This document shows positions 1 to 8,300 of a DNA stretch of 64,000 nt, piece after piece; within the stretch, counting starts at the first letter, position 1; each line of letters opens with the position of its first letter. The stretch is from Chitinophaga pinensis (GTDB lineage: Bacteria > Bacteroidota > Bacteroidia > Chitinophagales > Chitinophagaceae), in contig CAMAXV010000007.1 of assembly GCA_945862385.1 (NCBI GenBank), positions 51,219 through 115,218 of the forward strand, in the 5' to 3' direction. The notes under the pieces were generated by a model. That model did not search any database, had not been told where the DNA came from, and was given only the letters and a program-made list of their open reading frames with translations. Position numbers and translations under genes: made by a program.

Positions 1-1
1 A

Positions 2-76
2 TCACTCACCTTCATGGCCATCACAGCCCGGGCTGCAAACCACGCCGCAGAGGAACTCAAGAAAGGAAATCTTTGA
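2..76 (+). CDS. C-terminal fragment of an unidentified protein (5' end outside window)
   Basis: An open frame enters from the left edge and ends at TGA 74-76, giving 24 residues ending in ARAANHAAEELKKGNL. It lies immediately against the stop codon of the convergent DUF1501 gene (77-79 on the other strand), with no bases between. The residue mix and helix-like Ala/Glu/Lys tail look like a real protein end, but the stretch is too short to assign a family. It could be a chance open frame. Confidence 0.45.
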   Translation, partial: SLTFMAITARAANHAAEELKKGNL

Positions 77-1558
77 TCAGGAAAGAATCCCTTTGACGAG
101 TTTTCCATGCACATCTGTCAGCCTGAATCTTCTACCCTGCACTTTGTAGGTAAGTTGTTCATGGTCGATGCCCATCAGGTGTAAAAGTGTGGCATGGAAA
201 TCATGGACATGCACGGGGTCTTTCACTATGTTGTAACTGAATTCATCCGTTTGTCCGAAAGTGATGCCTTTCTTTACTCCTGCTCCGGCCATCCACATGG
301 TAAAACACCTGGGATGATGATCTCGTCCATAGTCAGTTTTTGAAACTTTGCCCTGGGAATATACTGTTCTTCCAAATTCGCCACCCCAAATTACAAGTGT
401 GTCTTCCAGCATGCCTCTTCGCTTCAGATCGGTGATCAAGGCTGCCGTAGGTTGGTCGATTTGTTTGCACTGGTATTTGATGTTACTGGGGAGTCCTCCA
501 TGATTATCCCATCCCTGGTGGTATAACTGAACAAATCGAACATCTTTTTCGAGCAACTTTCTGGCCAGGATGCAGTTGGCTGCATAACTGCCCTTATCCC
601 TGCTGGATGGTCCGTATAGGTTAAATACTTCATCAGACTCCTTGGTGGTATCCATGATTTCAGGCACGGCTGTTTGCATCCTGAAAGCCATTTCATACTG
701 TGAGATGCGGGCATTGATTTCAGGATCGCCCCAACTTTCCTGTTGCAGTTCATTCAGCTGTTTCAGGTGATCAAGCATCTCTCTTCTGTCATTCCCATCA
801 TAACCCTCCGGGTTTTGTAAAAACAATACCGGATCGTTACCAGACCGGAACTGAACGCCCTGATGCTCTGAGGGTAAAAAGCCATTGCCCCAGAGCCTGG
901 AATACAAGGGCTGATCCTTGGATGCATCCTTGGAGACTAGGACGATAAATGCGGGAAGATTTTTATTCTCTGATCCAAGTCCATAACTAAGCCAGGATCC
1001 GATAGATGGTCTGCCGGGAAGCTGGTGGCCGGTCTGAAAAAACGTGATGGCCGGATCATGGTTGATCTGTTCGGTGAACATAGACGGAATCACACATAAT
1101 TCATCTACTACCTGTGCTGTGTAAGGCAGGATTTCACTTACCCAGGTTCCACTTTTTCCATGTCTTTTGAATTCATAGAGGGAAGGAACTACTGGTAAGG
1201 CAGACTGATTGGCGCTCATGCCTGTCAGACGCTGACCTTTTCTGATTGAATCCGGGAGATTGGTGGAATAAAGTTCCCTGAGCTTGGGTTTATAATCAAA
1301 AGTTTCAAACTGTGATGGTCCACCTGCCATGAAGAGGTACAATACCTTTTTGGCCTTTGGGGCAATGGCTGGTAGTGCATTCAGGATTGTTTCTTCCAGG
1401 GATTGTGCCTGCGTATGCAAGGGGGAGAGTAATTGCTGTAAAGCTATCGCCCCCATGCCCATGGCAGTCTTATTGAGGAAGTTTCTCCTGTCCATTGCAT
1501 GGTACAAATGCGTAAAATCCCCATGTAAAATTCTTTTTTCAGGTTGATGTGCTCCCAT
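77..1558 (-). CDS. DUF1501 domain-containing protein (alkaline-phosphatase-like fold)
   Basis: 493 residues. An N-terminal extension leads to a twin-arginine-like motif RRNFLNK at residues 24-30 and a hydrophobic stretch, so export is likely, possibly through Tat. Motifs typical of DUF1501 follow: FMAGGPSQFETFDYKP near residue 75, GWDNHG near 350, GGEFGRT near 392 and GRDHHPR near 409. DUF1501 proteins belong to the alkaline phosphatase/sulfatase superfamily, and the Asp/His residues probably bind metal; the substrate is unknown. The family is normally encoded next to DUF1549/DUF1553 proteins, as here: the upstream stop is 2 bases before this start. An alternative ATG at 1495 lies just before RR, but other family members also carry a short pre-RR extension, so the longer start is kept. 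Family call is firm; function is open. Confidence 0.9.
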   Translation of the reverse strand: MGAHQPEKRILHGDFTHLYHAMDRRNFLNKTAMGMGAIALQQLLSPLHTQAQSLEETILNALPAIAPKAKKVLYLFMAGGPSQFETFDYKPKLRELYSTNLPDSIRKGQRLTGMSANQSALPVVPSLYEFKRHGKSGTWVSEILPYTAQVVDELCVIPSMFTEQINHDPAITFFQTGHQLPGRPSIGSWLSYGLGSENKNLPAFIVLVSKDASKDQPLYSRLWGNGFLPSEHQGVQFRSGNDPVLFLQNPEGYDGNDRREMLDHLKQLNELQQESWGDPEINARISQYEMAFRMQTAVPEIMDTTKESDEVFNLYGPSSRDKGSYAANCILARKLLEKDVRFVQLYHQGWDNHGGLPSNIKYQCKQIDQPTAALITDLKRRGMLEDTLVIWGGEFGRTVYSQGKVSKTDYGRDHHPRCFTMWMAGAGVKKGITFGQTDEFSYNIVKDPVHVHDFHATLLHLMGIDHEQLTYKVQGRRFRLTDVHGKLVKGILS

Positions 1559-1560
1559 GG

Positions 1561-4500
1561 TTATCGTTTGGTTATTGAGGCGTCTGAATTCATTATTGTG
1601 CTTGCCAAAACTGTATTTGCTGCAAGCAACGCAGCATTTTCATTACCCGTTTTGAAAATTCCTGTTTTGTTCCAGCCTTTCATTTTTTCAGGGTTGTTGT
1701 TGAATTTCTGTGATTCACTGTTGTGCAGTTTTTTGAGAATTAACAACTCCCGCTCCGTAGGATATCGTGCTGTTAGTTTTCGGAACATCGACTGTATCAT
1801 CAACGTTGTGTCTTTTAATGAGGCGGAATGTGCTCCGAGTGCTCTGGCAGCTTCCACATAAGCCGGATCATTAAGTGTTACGAGTGCCTGTATGGGTGTG
1901 TTTGTTTGTTGTCTTCTGGAAAGGCATGAGCTTCTTTCTGAAGCATCAAATGCTGCAAGGGTAGGGAATGGGACTGATCTCTTTACCACCACATAAACAC
2001 TTCTCCTGTACATGGCTTCGGAACTGTCTGCACGGTACTGCATGCTGTTTATTTCCCAAAGGCCGGCAGGCTGGTAGGGCTTAACACTCTCTCCTCCGGT
2101 TTTTCTGTTTATGAGTCCGCTTGCTGCCAGTGCCTGGTCTCGCAGCATTTCTGCAGTAAGGCGTTTGGATGGTCCCCGTGCAAGCAGCCTGTTTTCGGGA
2201 TCCTGCTCACGCAAGGCCTGACTGGCAAAGGCATCCTGCTGATAGGTTTTCGAGGTTACGATAAGTTGTATCATTTTTTTGATATCCCATCCCGATTCCA
2301 TGAAATGAACTGCAAGCCAGTCTAATAATTCAGGGTGACTGGGCATCTCACCCTGGTTGCCAAAATCTTCGCTTGTTTTAACCAGTCCGGTTCCAAAAAA
2401 CTGTTGCCACAGCCTGTTTACTGCAACTCTTGCTGTAAGGGGGTGACCTAGATCAGTAAGCCACCGCGCCAGTCCCAGCCTGTTTTTGGGGAATGATGTG
2501 GGGTACGGTAAAATGGAAGATGGTGTTCCCGGATAAACTTTTTCACCTTTGAGGTCGTATTGTCCGCGTTGTAACAGGTGGGTTTGTTTTATTCCTGGTG
2601 TTTCTTCCATCACCATAACCTGTCTTACATCTTTAACTGCAGCATACCATTCGGCTTTGGTTTGAAGCAGTTTTCGCCTGATGCTAGCAACAAGGCTATC
2701 TTCCTGATGTACATAATATGCCTTTTTAAAGTCAGAAGCAGCAATGCTATTGGCATTGGTTGATGAAAATGCCTGAGTGCCATTCATTTTTGTACCAGAA
2801 ACTAGTCCAATTTCAAAAGGCTCGAGTTTTCTGTTATAGATGACAATATCATCCACCTTGCCACCTGTAAAACCGGTGCCCCGCCACCATCCGCCAATTT
2901 GCAATCCGGGTTCTTCTTTCCTGTAAAAGATGATGTCTTTGTAAAGTTTGTCAATGATGGTTTCCATCGGCACTTCTTCACCATCCTGAAACAGCTGAAA
3001 ACCACCTGCTTTTCCCATACCGTCATAAGCGAGGCTTACATGCAGCCATTGGTTACGCGGAACATCTTTGAGTGCTCTTTTGATGATAGCATTGGACGGC
3101 GCGGCATGTGCCATGGTAATTTCCAGGCGTTTGTTTTTCAGCGAAACATTAAATCCCTTAAAGTTATAGAGTCTTTCCCCATCACTCTTGTGAAAGATTA
3201 CGCCATCCTGAAGTGTTTGTGGAATCCAGAGCCACATGCCCACCGTGAAAGGCTGGGCTGCATTGAAAATACCAGCAGGACTCAAATCGAGGTAAACATC
3301 ACCATCGAGTTGGAGCACCTGTTCGCTTCTGTCTTTGACAAATAGTGGTTTGTCGCCTGTGGCCCCGGCATCATGTTTCATCACGCCCCGCATGCTGGTA
3401 TCGAGCTCATTTTGGAGTGTATTGTTGAGTTTATAAAAGGCTATCAGTCCTTTCCGTGGCCTGTTACCCCCAAATAATGCTGCGTCTGATGTGTTTTTCA
3501 GCCATGCTGTTGCCCGCGTGGCTGCAGTTTTTTGTTCCTCTTCAAGTAATTGTTCCTGGAGGGCTATCTGTCTCTTCAGTGAATCCATTCTTTTTTCCTG
3601 CTCCTGATTAGGCAAAAGCAGGGTTGGTGTTGGCATATCGTTGTTCCAGGAAATTTGTCCTGCCTCCAACACGTTGTTAAAGAACGCCGACATCTGATAA
3701 TAACTCTTTTGAGAAATCGGGTCATACTTATGATCATGACAGCGGGAGCAGCTAACAGACATGGCCATAAATGCTTCTCCGAATGTATTGGTCCTGTCCA
3801 GCACATATTCTGTCTGAAATTCTTCCTCAACAATACCGCCTTCCATATTCAGCTGGTGAAGCCTGTTGAAAGCTGTAGCAACAAGCATGTCTTTTGTTGG
3901 GTTTGGCATCAAATCGCCGGCCAGTTGCTCATGGATGAACCGGTCATAGGATTTATTGCTGTTGTATGCATTGATCACCCAGTCGCGGTAGGGCGACATA
4001 TCCCTGTACCTGTCAACAGAATACCCGTAAGTATCGGCAAACCTTGCCAGGTCTAACCAGTCTGCTGCCATACGTTCTCCGTAGTGAACAGACTGTAAGA
4101 GGCGCTCAACCTGCTTTTCATAAGCATCAGGTGTATTGTCTTGTAAAAAGCGATCCAGCTCTTCAGTTGAAGGAGGTAATCCGGTTATGTCAAAGCTGAG
4201 TCTCCTGAGTAGTAATTCTTTTGATGCACGGGGTGAAGGTTTGAGGTTTTTAGATTGTAACCGGGCAATCACAAACAGGTCAATGGGGTTGTCTGAATAA
4301 GCTGTGTTTTGTAAGACAGGAACACTCTTTTTAATAGGTTTAACGAAAGCCCAATGCGGCTGATAAACTGCACCCAACTCAATCCATTTTACTAACAATG
4401 CTTTTTCAGCAGCGTTCAAACTCAGGTGGGAAGCGGGGGTGGGCATGATAAATTCCGGATCTTTCGAGATGATGCGGTAAACAAGTTCACTCTTCCAGAT

Positions 4501-4788
4501 ATTACCGGGTTTAATAGCTGTTTTGCCCGGACTTTCCGGTAACGGGGCATAAGCTGCAGTTGATTCATCAAGGCGGAGTCCTGCTTTTTGTTTGGCTTTA
4601 TCCGGACCATGGCAGGCAAAGCATTTGTCTGACAGGATGGGTTTTATATGCTGGTTGTAGTCAGGCTCAAAATTGATTTTAGACAGCGCCTCTGCTACAT
4701 CAGGGGGCAATGAAGGAGGTGCAGAAAGGATTGCAGCACTGAGCATGATTATCATGATAAAAGCTGATATGGTTTTAAACAGGTTCAT
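1561..4788 (-). CDS. PSD1 cytochrome c / DUF1549 / LamG / DUF1553 protein
   Basis: 1075 residues from ATG 4788. An upstream in-frame start at 4836 would overlap the preceding gene by 47 bases, and the 4788 start puts a hydrophobic signal segment (KTISAFIMIIMLSAAIL) right at the N-terminus. Order of domains: planctomycete-type cytochrome c with CFACHGPDK at about residues 56-64; DUF1549 with CSRCHDHKYDP near 349; a concanavalin/LamG-like insert at roughly 480-670; DUF1553 from about 740 to the end (SRRQQTNTPIQAL near 960). Two CxxCH motifs predict covalent haem binding in the periplasm. The family is best known from Planctomycetes and occurs in some Bacteroidota; it has been proposed to take part in breakdown of complex organic matter, but no reaction is established. 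It starts one base after the stop of the membrane cytochrome gene and is followed by DUF1501. Confidence 0.92.
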   Translation of the reverse strand: MNLFKTISAFIMIIMLSAAILSAPPSLPPDVAEALSKINFEPDYNQHIKPILSDKCFACHGPDKAKQKAGLRLDESTAAYAPLPESPGKTAIKPGNIWKSELVYRIISKDPEFIMPTPASHLSLNAAEKALLVKWIELGAVYQPHWAFVKPIKKSVPVLQNTAYSDNPIDLFVIARLQSKNLKPSPRASKELLLRRLSFDITGLPPSTEELDRFLQDNTPDAYEKQVERLLQSVHYGERMAADWLDLARFADTYGYSVDRYRDMSPYRDWVINAYNSNKSYDRFIHEQLAGDLMPNPTKDMLVATAFNRLHQLNMEGGIVEEEFQTEYVLDRTNTFGEAFMAMSVSCSRCHDHKYDPISQKSYYQMSAFFNNVLEAGQISWNNDMPTPTLLLPNQEQEKRMDSLKRQIALQEQLLEEEQKTAATRATAWLKNTSDAALFGGNRPRKGLIAFYKLNNTLQNELDTSMRGVMKHDAGATGDKPLFVKDRSEQVLQLDGDVYLDLSPAGIFNAAQPFTVGMWLWIPQTLQDGVIFHKSDGERLYNFKGFNVSLKNKRLEITMAHAAPSNAIIKRALKDVPRNQWLHVSLAYDGMGKAGGFQLFQDGEEVPMETIIDKLYKDIIFYRKEEPGLQIGGWWRGTGFTGGKVDDIVIYNRKLEPFEIGLVSGTKMNGTQAFSSTNANSIAASDFKKAYYVHQEDSLVASIRRKLLQTKAEWYAAVKDVRQVMVMEETPGIKQTHLLQRGQYDLKGEKVYPGTPSSILPYPTSFPKNRLGLARWLTDLGHPLTARVAVNRLWQQFFGTGLVKTSEDFGNQGEMPSHPELLDWLAVHFMESGWDIKKMIQLIVTSKTYQQDAFASQALREQDPENRLLARGPSKRLTAEMLRDQALAASGLINRKTGGESVKPYQPAGLWEINSMQYRADSSEAMYRRSVYVVVKRSVPFPTLAAFDASERSSCLSRRQQTNTPIQALVTLNDPAYVEAARALGAHSASLKDTTLMIQSMFRKLTARYPTERELLILKKLHNSESQKFNNNPEKMKGWNKTGIFKTGNENAALLAANTVLASTIMNSDASITKR

Positions 4789-4789
4789 G

Positions 4790-6223
4790 CTATTGCTTTT
4801 GCAGTGAATCATTTTTGTGTAGTGTAAGCTCCCCAAATTCCAGTATAATCTCCGGATGTTGTTTGCTGAATTGTCTTATTGCAGCATCGCTCATGCGCGT
4901 ATTCCACAGGTTTACTGTCCTGATATTTTTTAATCGTCTGATTACCTCAAGTGATTTGTCTGTAACCTCTGTGCCATAGAGATTCAGTTGCTGCAAGTCA
5001 GGAAGATCTGTTAAATGCATCAATCCGGCATCTGTTAAACTCGTTCTGGAAAGCTGCAGTGTTGTTAAATGTCTGAGTTCCGATAAAAACTGTATTTCGT
5101 TTGATTCCAGTTTGATTTCATTCAGCTTCAGGGCTACAACCTGTTCTTTTAATCCGGATAAGCTTTGAATGATTTCGGGTGTGATTTTTTTGATGTTAAC
5201 CAGATTGATGTACAGGCCATTGGGTCGGTTGGCATCCTGACGAACGACGGCTTCCAGACTGATCAGTGATTGAATCAGCCCTGAATCGGCCTGAGGAAGT
5301 GGTAAATATTTTAATGGAACCTGATGGCTGTTTTTTTCCTGCTCTGTTTCAGGCACTGAAACTATTGCTAATGCTGGTTGTTGAACGATATCTTCTACTA
5401 TATTTCGGGTAATTTCTCCAAATGGAGCCCCCATCTGGATCCATTGAAAAATGGCATTGATGTCTCCTGGATTCAATTGGTTTTTGCCCTTTGGTGGCAT
5501 GTGTTTTTCATCATCAAGTGGTAACCTGAGGTGTGTATAGAGTAAGCTCTTTCCTGGGTTGCCATGGACCAGGATTAAGCCGTTTTTACCTCCGACCTTT
5601 ATCCATTGTTCGGTATCAAGTCGTAATCCACCCTTTTTTTTCTGTGAAGAATGACACGAATAACAGTTTGTCTTCAGGATAGGTGCTATAGTAGTCTGAT
5701 AGGGTGAAATTTTTTCAGTTTTATTTGCCGTTTCCGCAAGATTAACAGCGGAGTCTGCCGGCCTTTGCATTTCAGTTTCCTGTTGTATTTCAGCAGTTTT
5801 AACTGTACCCCAAATTTTATTCAGGTATCCAGATCCATGCGTTAATTCACCTCCCCAGTGTCCGGTTATGGTCAATGATATGGCAGTGATCCAGATTAAT
5901 TGTCGCTGGAATTTCTTGATAAATAATGCAATTAAAGAAAGTATTGCGGTTATGATGCCCCCCCACTGATGTAGTGCGATGGCTGTTGTGTCATAATCTC
6001 CTGACCTGGATAACAGATAGCCGGTGATAGCTGCGAGAATGGCTGATACAGATGCTGTAAGCAATGCAATTGATGTTGCTTGCTGCAAGCTGTTCCGCAA
6101 CGTTTGCGGCATGAGGGATATAAGAAGGACGAAGTAAACTATTCCTATCGGAAAGTGAACAATCAGGGGGTGCAAAAGCCCTGTTTGCAAGGGTTCTGTA
6201 GATAGCAATAAGAATGGCTGCAT
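4790..6223 (-). CDS. Membrane-anchored c-type cytochrome with leucine-rich repeats
   Basis: 477 residues from ATG 6223, which starts just before a set of four or five hydrophobic helices. The first helices contain HPLIVHFPIG, a pattern seen in DUF2231-type membrane domains. A PSD1-like cytochrome domain follows, with CYSCH at about residues 187-191 and the typical KKGGLRLDT after it; HMPPKG near 245 could supply the distal Met ligand. The C-terminal 130 residues form leucine-rich repeats (for example LTTLQLSRTSLTDAGL). A longer start at 6301 would run 35 bases into the upstream SufT-like gene and lacks membrane character. The protein is likely an inner-membrane electron carrier or scaffold working with the DUF1549/DUF1553 and DUF1501 proteins encoded next. 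The exact role is unknown. Confidence 0.85.
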   Translation of the reverse strand: MQPFLLLSTEPLQTGLLHPLIVHFPIGIVYFVLLISLMPQTLRNSLQQATSIALLTASVSAILAAITGYLLSRSGDYDTTAIALHQWGGIITAILSLIALFIKKFQRQLIWITAISLTITGHWGGELTHGSGYLNKIWGTVKTAEIQQETEMQRPADSAVNLAETANKTEKISPYQTTIAPILKTNCYSCHSSQKKKGGLRLDTEQWIKVGGKNGLILVHGNPGKSLLYTHLRLPLDDEKHMPPKGKNQLNPGDINAIFQWIQMGAPFGEITRNIVEDIVQQPALAIVSVPETEQEKNSHQVPLKYLPLPQADSGLIQSLISLEAVVRQDANRPNGLYINLVNIKKITPEIIQSLSGLKEQVVALKLNEIKLESNEIQFLSELRHLTTLQLSRTSLTDAGLMHLTDLPDLQQLNLYGTEVTDKSLEVIRRLKNIRTVNLWNTRMSDAAIRQFSKQHPEIILEFGELTLHKNDSLQKQ

Positions 6224-6266
6224 TTGAATACAAGTTACGCCTTTCTTATTTTTTTTTAAAAATGAA

Positions 6267-6581
6267 TCACAAAAATCCAAGTTCGAGTTTGGCCTCTTCA
6301 CTCATGCGGTCTTTGGTCCATGCTGGAGTCCAGGTAATTTCCACAAAAACATCATTGAGTCCTTCAATTTCTCTGATTTTTTGATCAACATCATGAGGGA
6401 GTGTTTGAGCGGCCGGACAATTAGGCGCAGTCAATGTCATGATTACCTGAACATTTTTAATGGGCACAATATTCACTTCATATATCAGGCCGAGCTCCCA
6501 GATGTTAACAGGTAACTCTGGATCAAAAATTGTCTTGAGTTTTTCAATTACCTGCTCTTTGATTGTTTCTTCAGTCATCAT
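6267..6581 (-). CDS. DUF59/MIP18-family Fe-S assembly protein (SufT-like)
   Basis: 104 residues covering a single MIP18/DUF59 domain: FDPELPVNIWELGLIYEV near residue 18 and LTAPNCPAAQ near 48, where the Cys is the conserved cluster- or metal-handling residue, then a TWTPAWTKDRMSEEAK ending typical of the family. Such proteins (SufT, PaaD, MIP18) assist maturation of Fe-S proteins in the cytoplasm. In many Bacteroidota this gene directly follows sufE. Here a multihaem cytochrome gene separates the two, with a gap of 18 bases to it. It is almost certainly cotranscribed with suf. SufT-like is the best description; a PaaD-type role in ring oxidation is unlikely without paa genes. Confidence 0.92.
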   Translation of the reverse strand: MMTEETIKEQVIEKLKTIFDPELPVNIWELGLIYEVNIVPIKNVQVIMTLTAPNCPAAQTLPHDVDQKIREIEGLNDVFVEITWTPAWTKDRMSEEAKLELGFL

Positions 6582-6599
6582 GTGTTCTAAAAAACAAAA

Positions 6600-7835
6600 T
6601 TACTTTAAGTTTGTTCTTTCCAGGATTTTTTTCGTTTGTTCCCGGTATATCGATATAAAATGTGTCCGGATGCTATCAGATTGTACTTTTTTTATGGCTG
6701 CAGTGCTGAGTTGTATTTTCCGGGATGGTAGAACGGGCATATGACAGTCTATGCAGTTCTCTGCAAGATTGATTTGATCTGTTTCTAGCGTGCAAAAGTT
6801 TTTTTTCTCCGTATTATGACAGGTCATACATCTTGCAGAGAACAAAGCAGGATCGTTTACCTCCTCGCGGTGTACATTGTGGCAGCTTGAACAATCCATT
6901 ACAGCAGATGATTTATAACATTCACTTGCAGCAAGGAGTCCATATTGGTTGCCATGTACATCAAGCGTATCAGGTTTATTGCTGACTGGTAAACCTACTG
7001 AGTGGTCTTTAAGTGACATGCCAGGTTTGAAACTGAATGGGGGCCTTTTGTGTTGCCTGATACCGGAATGGCAAACAGCGCAAACATCCATTCTGATTTC
7101 CCTGTTTGCAAGGCTGGCAGGATTTACAATAAACTTACCTTCCTTTTCGCCGGGGTTAAGCAAGTGGTGATCTATATGTTCTTTAGTTGGACCATGGCAA
7201 CGTTCGCAGTTAATTGAAAGCATGACCGAAGCTTTATCATATGCATTAACAGCATCACCTGAAGTGACTTTCCTGGCTGCACTGCTGTGGCATTCAAGAC
7301 AGTTCAATGGAACCGGCCGCTCGAAATAGGGGTAAGAAGGGAAACCCGGACTATTGGTCCAGCTGTTTGTTGCAGTAAAATAGGATATTGGGAGTTGAAA
7401 CAACTGATTTCCCTTCCAGTATAAAAAGGATTGTCCTTTTCTTCCGGATCCTATTACGATATCGAAATACTGCTTTTGCATTTCTTCCTGGTTAAAACGG
7501 GCAGACTGAGCAAACCGATTCCCTTCCTTTAACATGGAAACCTGCATGAAAAGGTTGAATGAGTAAAGATTACTGTCAGGATGAAAGCTTCCTCTGATTC
7601 CGGAAGCAGATGCAGGTCTGGAATCCAGATAGTGTGCTGTTTTCAGGTAGGAGTTGTAAATATCCTGGTGGCAAGACTGGCATTGTGCTGCAGATGAACT
7701 TACCTTGTTTTTATTCGTATCCTGTGTGCCTGTTGTTGGTTTGAAAAACAGGTTAGGTATCACAATGAATGTGATTAGTCCAGCCAGGGTGAGGAGCTTG
7801 TTTTTTTTCCAATATTTGAAAGGGCGAACATGCAT
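6600..7835 (-). CDS. Seven-haem c-type cytochrome, membrane-anchored
   Basis: 411 residues. The N-terminus has a basic start and one hydrophobic helix (LLTLAGLITFIVIPNLFF, residues 14-31) that acts as an uncleaved anchor or signal. Seven CxxCH motifs can be read: CQSCH, CLECH, CERCH, CAVCH, CSSCH, CMTCH and CIDCH, so seven covalent haems are expected in the periplasm. Their spacing resembles the cytochrome c554/multihaem family. The region between the first and second haem sites (about 120 residues) has no haem motif and could be a substrate or partner domain. The gene lies 27 bases after sufE and 18 before the DUF59 gene, so it sits inside the suf operon. The reaction is unknown; electron transfer or detection of a nitrogen or sulfur species are possibilities. 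Confidence 0.9.
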   Translation of the reverse strand: MHVRPFKYWKKNKLLTLAGLITFIVIPNLFFKPTTGTQDTNKNKVSSSAAQCQSCHQDIYNSYLKTAHYLDSRPASASGIRGSFHPDSNLYSFNLFMQVSMLKEGNRFAQSARFNQEEMQKQYFDIVIGSGRKGQSFLYWKGNQLFQLPISYFTATNSWTNSPGFPSYPYFERPVPLNCLECHSSAARKVTSGDAVNAYDKASVMLSINCERCHGPTKEHIDHHLLNPGEKEGKFIVNPASLANREIRMDVCAVCHSGIRQHKRPPFSFKPGMSLKDHSVGLPVSNKPDTLDVHGNQYGLLAASECYKSSAVMDCSSCHNVHREEVNDPALFSARCMTCHNTEKKNFCTLETDQINLAENCIDCHMPVLPSRKIQLSTAAIKKVQSDSIRTHFISIYREQTKKILERTNLK

Positions 7836-7862
7836 AATTCAAATATCAGTTTTTTTTTGGTA

Positions 7863-8300
7863 CTATTGGGGGGAGGAAGCGCCGTAAACAGAAGCGTCAA
7901 GCTTCATTTGTTTAATCATGGCCCTCAAGCCATTTGAGCGTGTTTGTGCAAGGTGTGAACTTAATCCAGTGTTCTCGATGACAGATAACGGAGCCTGAAC
8001 AATATCAGCTGGTTTTTGTCCGCTCAATACCTGTATCATCAGGCTTACCAGACCTTTAACAATCATGGCATCACTGTCTCCTTCAAAATAAACCAGTCCA
8101 TCTTTGTGATAGGAATGTATCCATACACTAGACTGACAACCTTTTATCTTATAGTCATCTGTTTTAAATGAAGCATCCAGCATGGGTAATTTTCTGCCCA
8201 GGTCTATCAGGTATTCATACTTTTCTTCCCATGTTTCAAACATGGCAAAGTCTTCTGTCAGTTCCTGTTCTATTGCTGCTATGGATCTTGTTTCCTGCAT
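7863..8300 (-). CDS. sufE: SufE cysteine desulfuration protein
   Basis: 145 residues, usual length for SufE. The signature KIKGCQSSVWI places the sulfur-accepting cysteine at residue 55. SufE takes persulfide sulfur from SufS and delivers it to the SufBCD scaffold for Fe-S cluster building in the cytoplasm. The ATG follows directly after the sufS stop codon with no spacer, so translation is probably coupled. The family call is secure. The only oddity is that its usual downstream neighbour sufT is displaced by the multihaem cytochrome gene. Confidence 0.97.
   Translation of the reverse strand: MQETRSIAAIEQELTEDFAMFETWEEKYEYLIDLGRKLPMLDASFKTDDYKIKGCQSSVWIHSYHKDGLVYFEGDSDAMIVKGLVSLMIQVLSGQKPADIVQAPLSVIENTGLSSHLAQTRSNGLRAMIKQMKLDASVYGASSPQ

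Noticed and set aside
77..6223. Claim that the DUF1501/DUF1553 module was transferred from Planctomycetes
   Set aside because: Related modules also occur in Bacteroidota, no mobile-element remnants flank it, and no compositional calculation was made; transfer cannot be supported from sequence alone.
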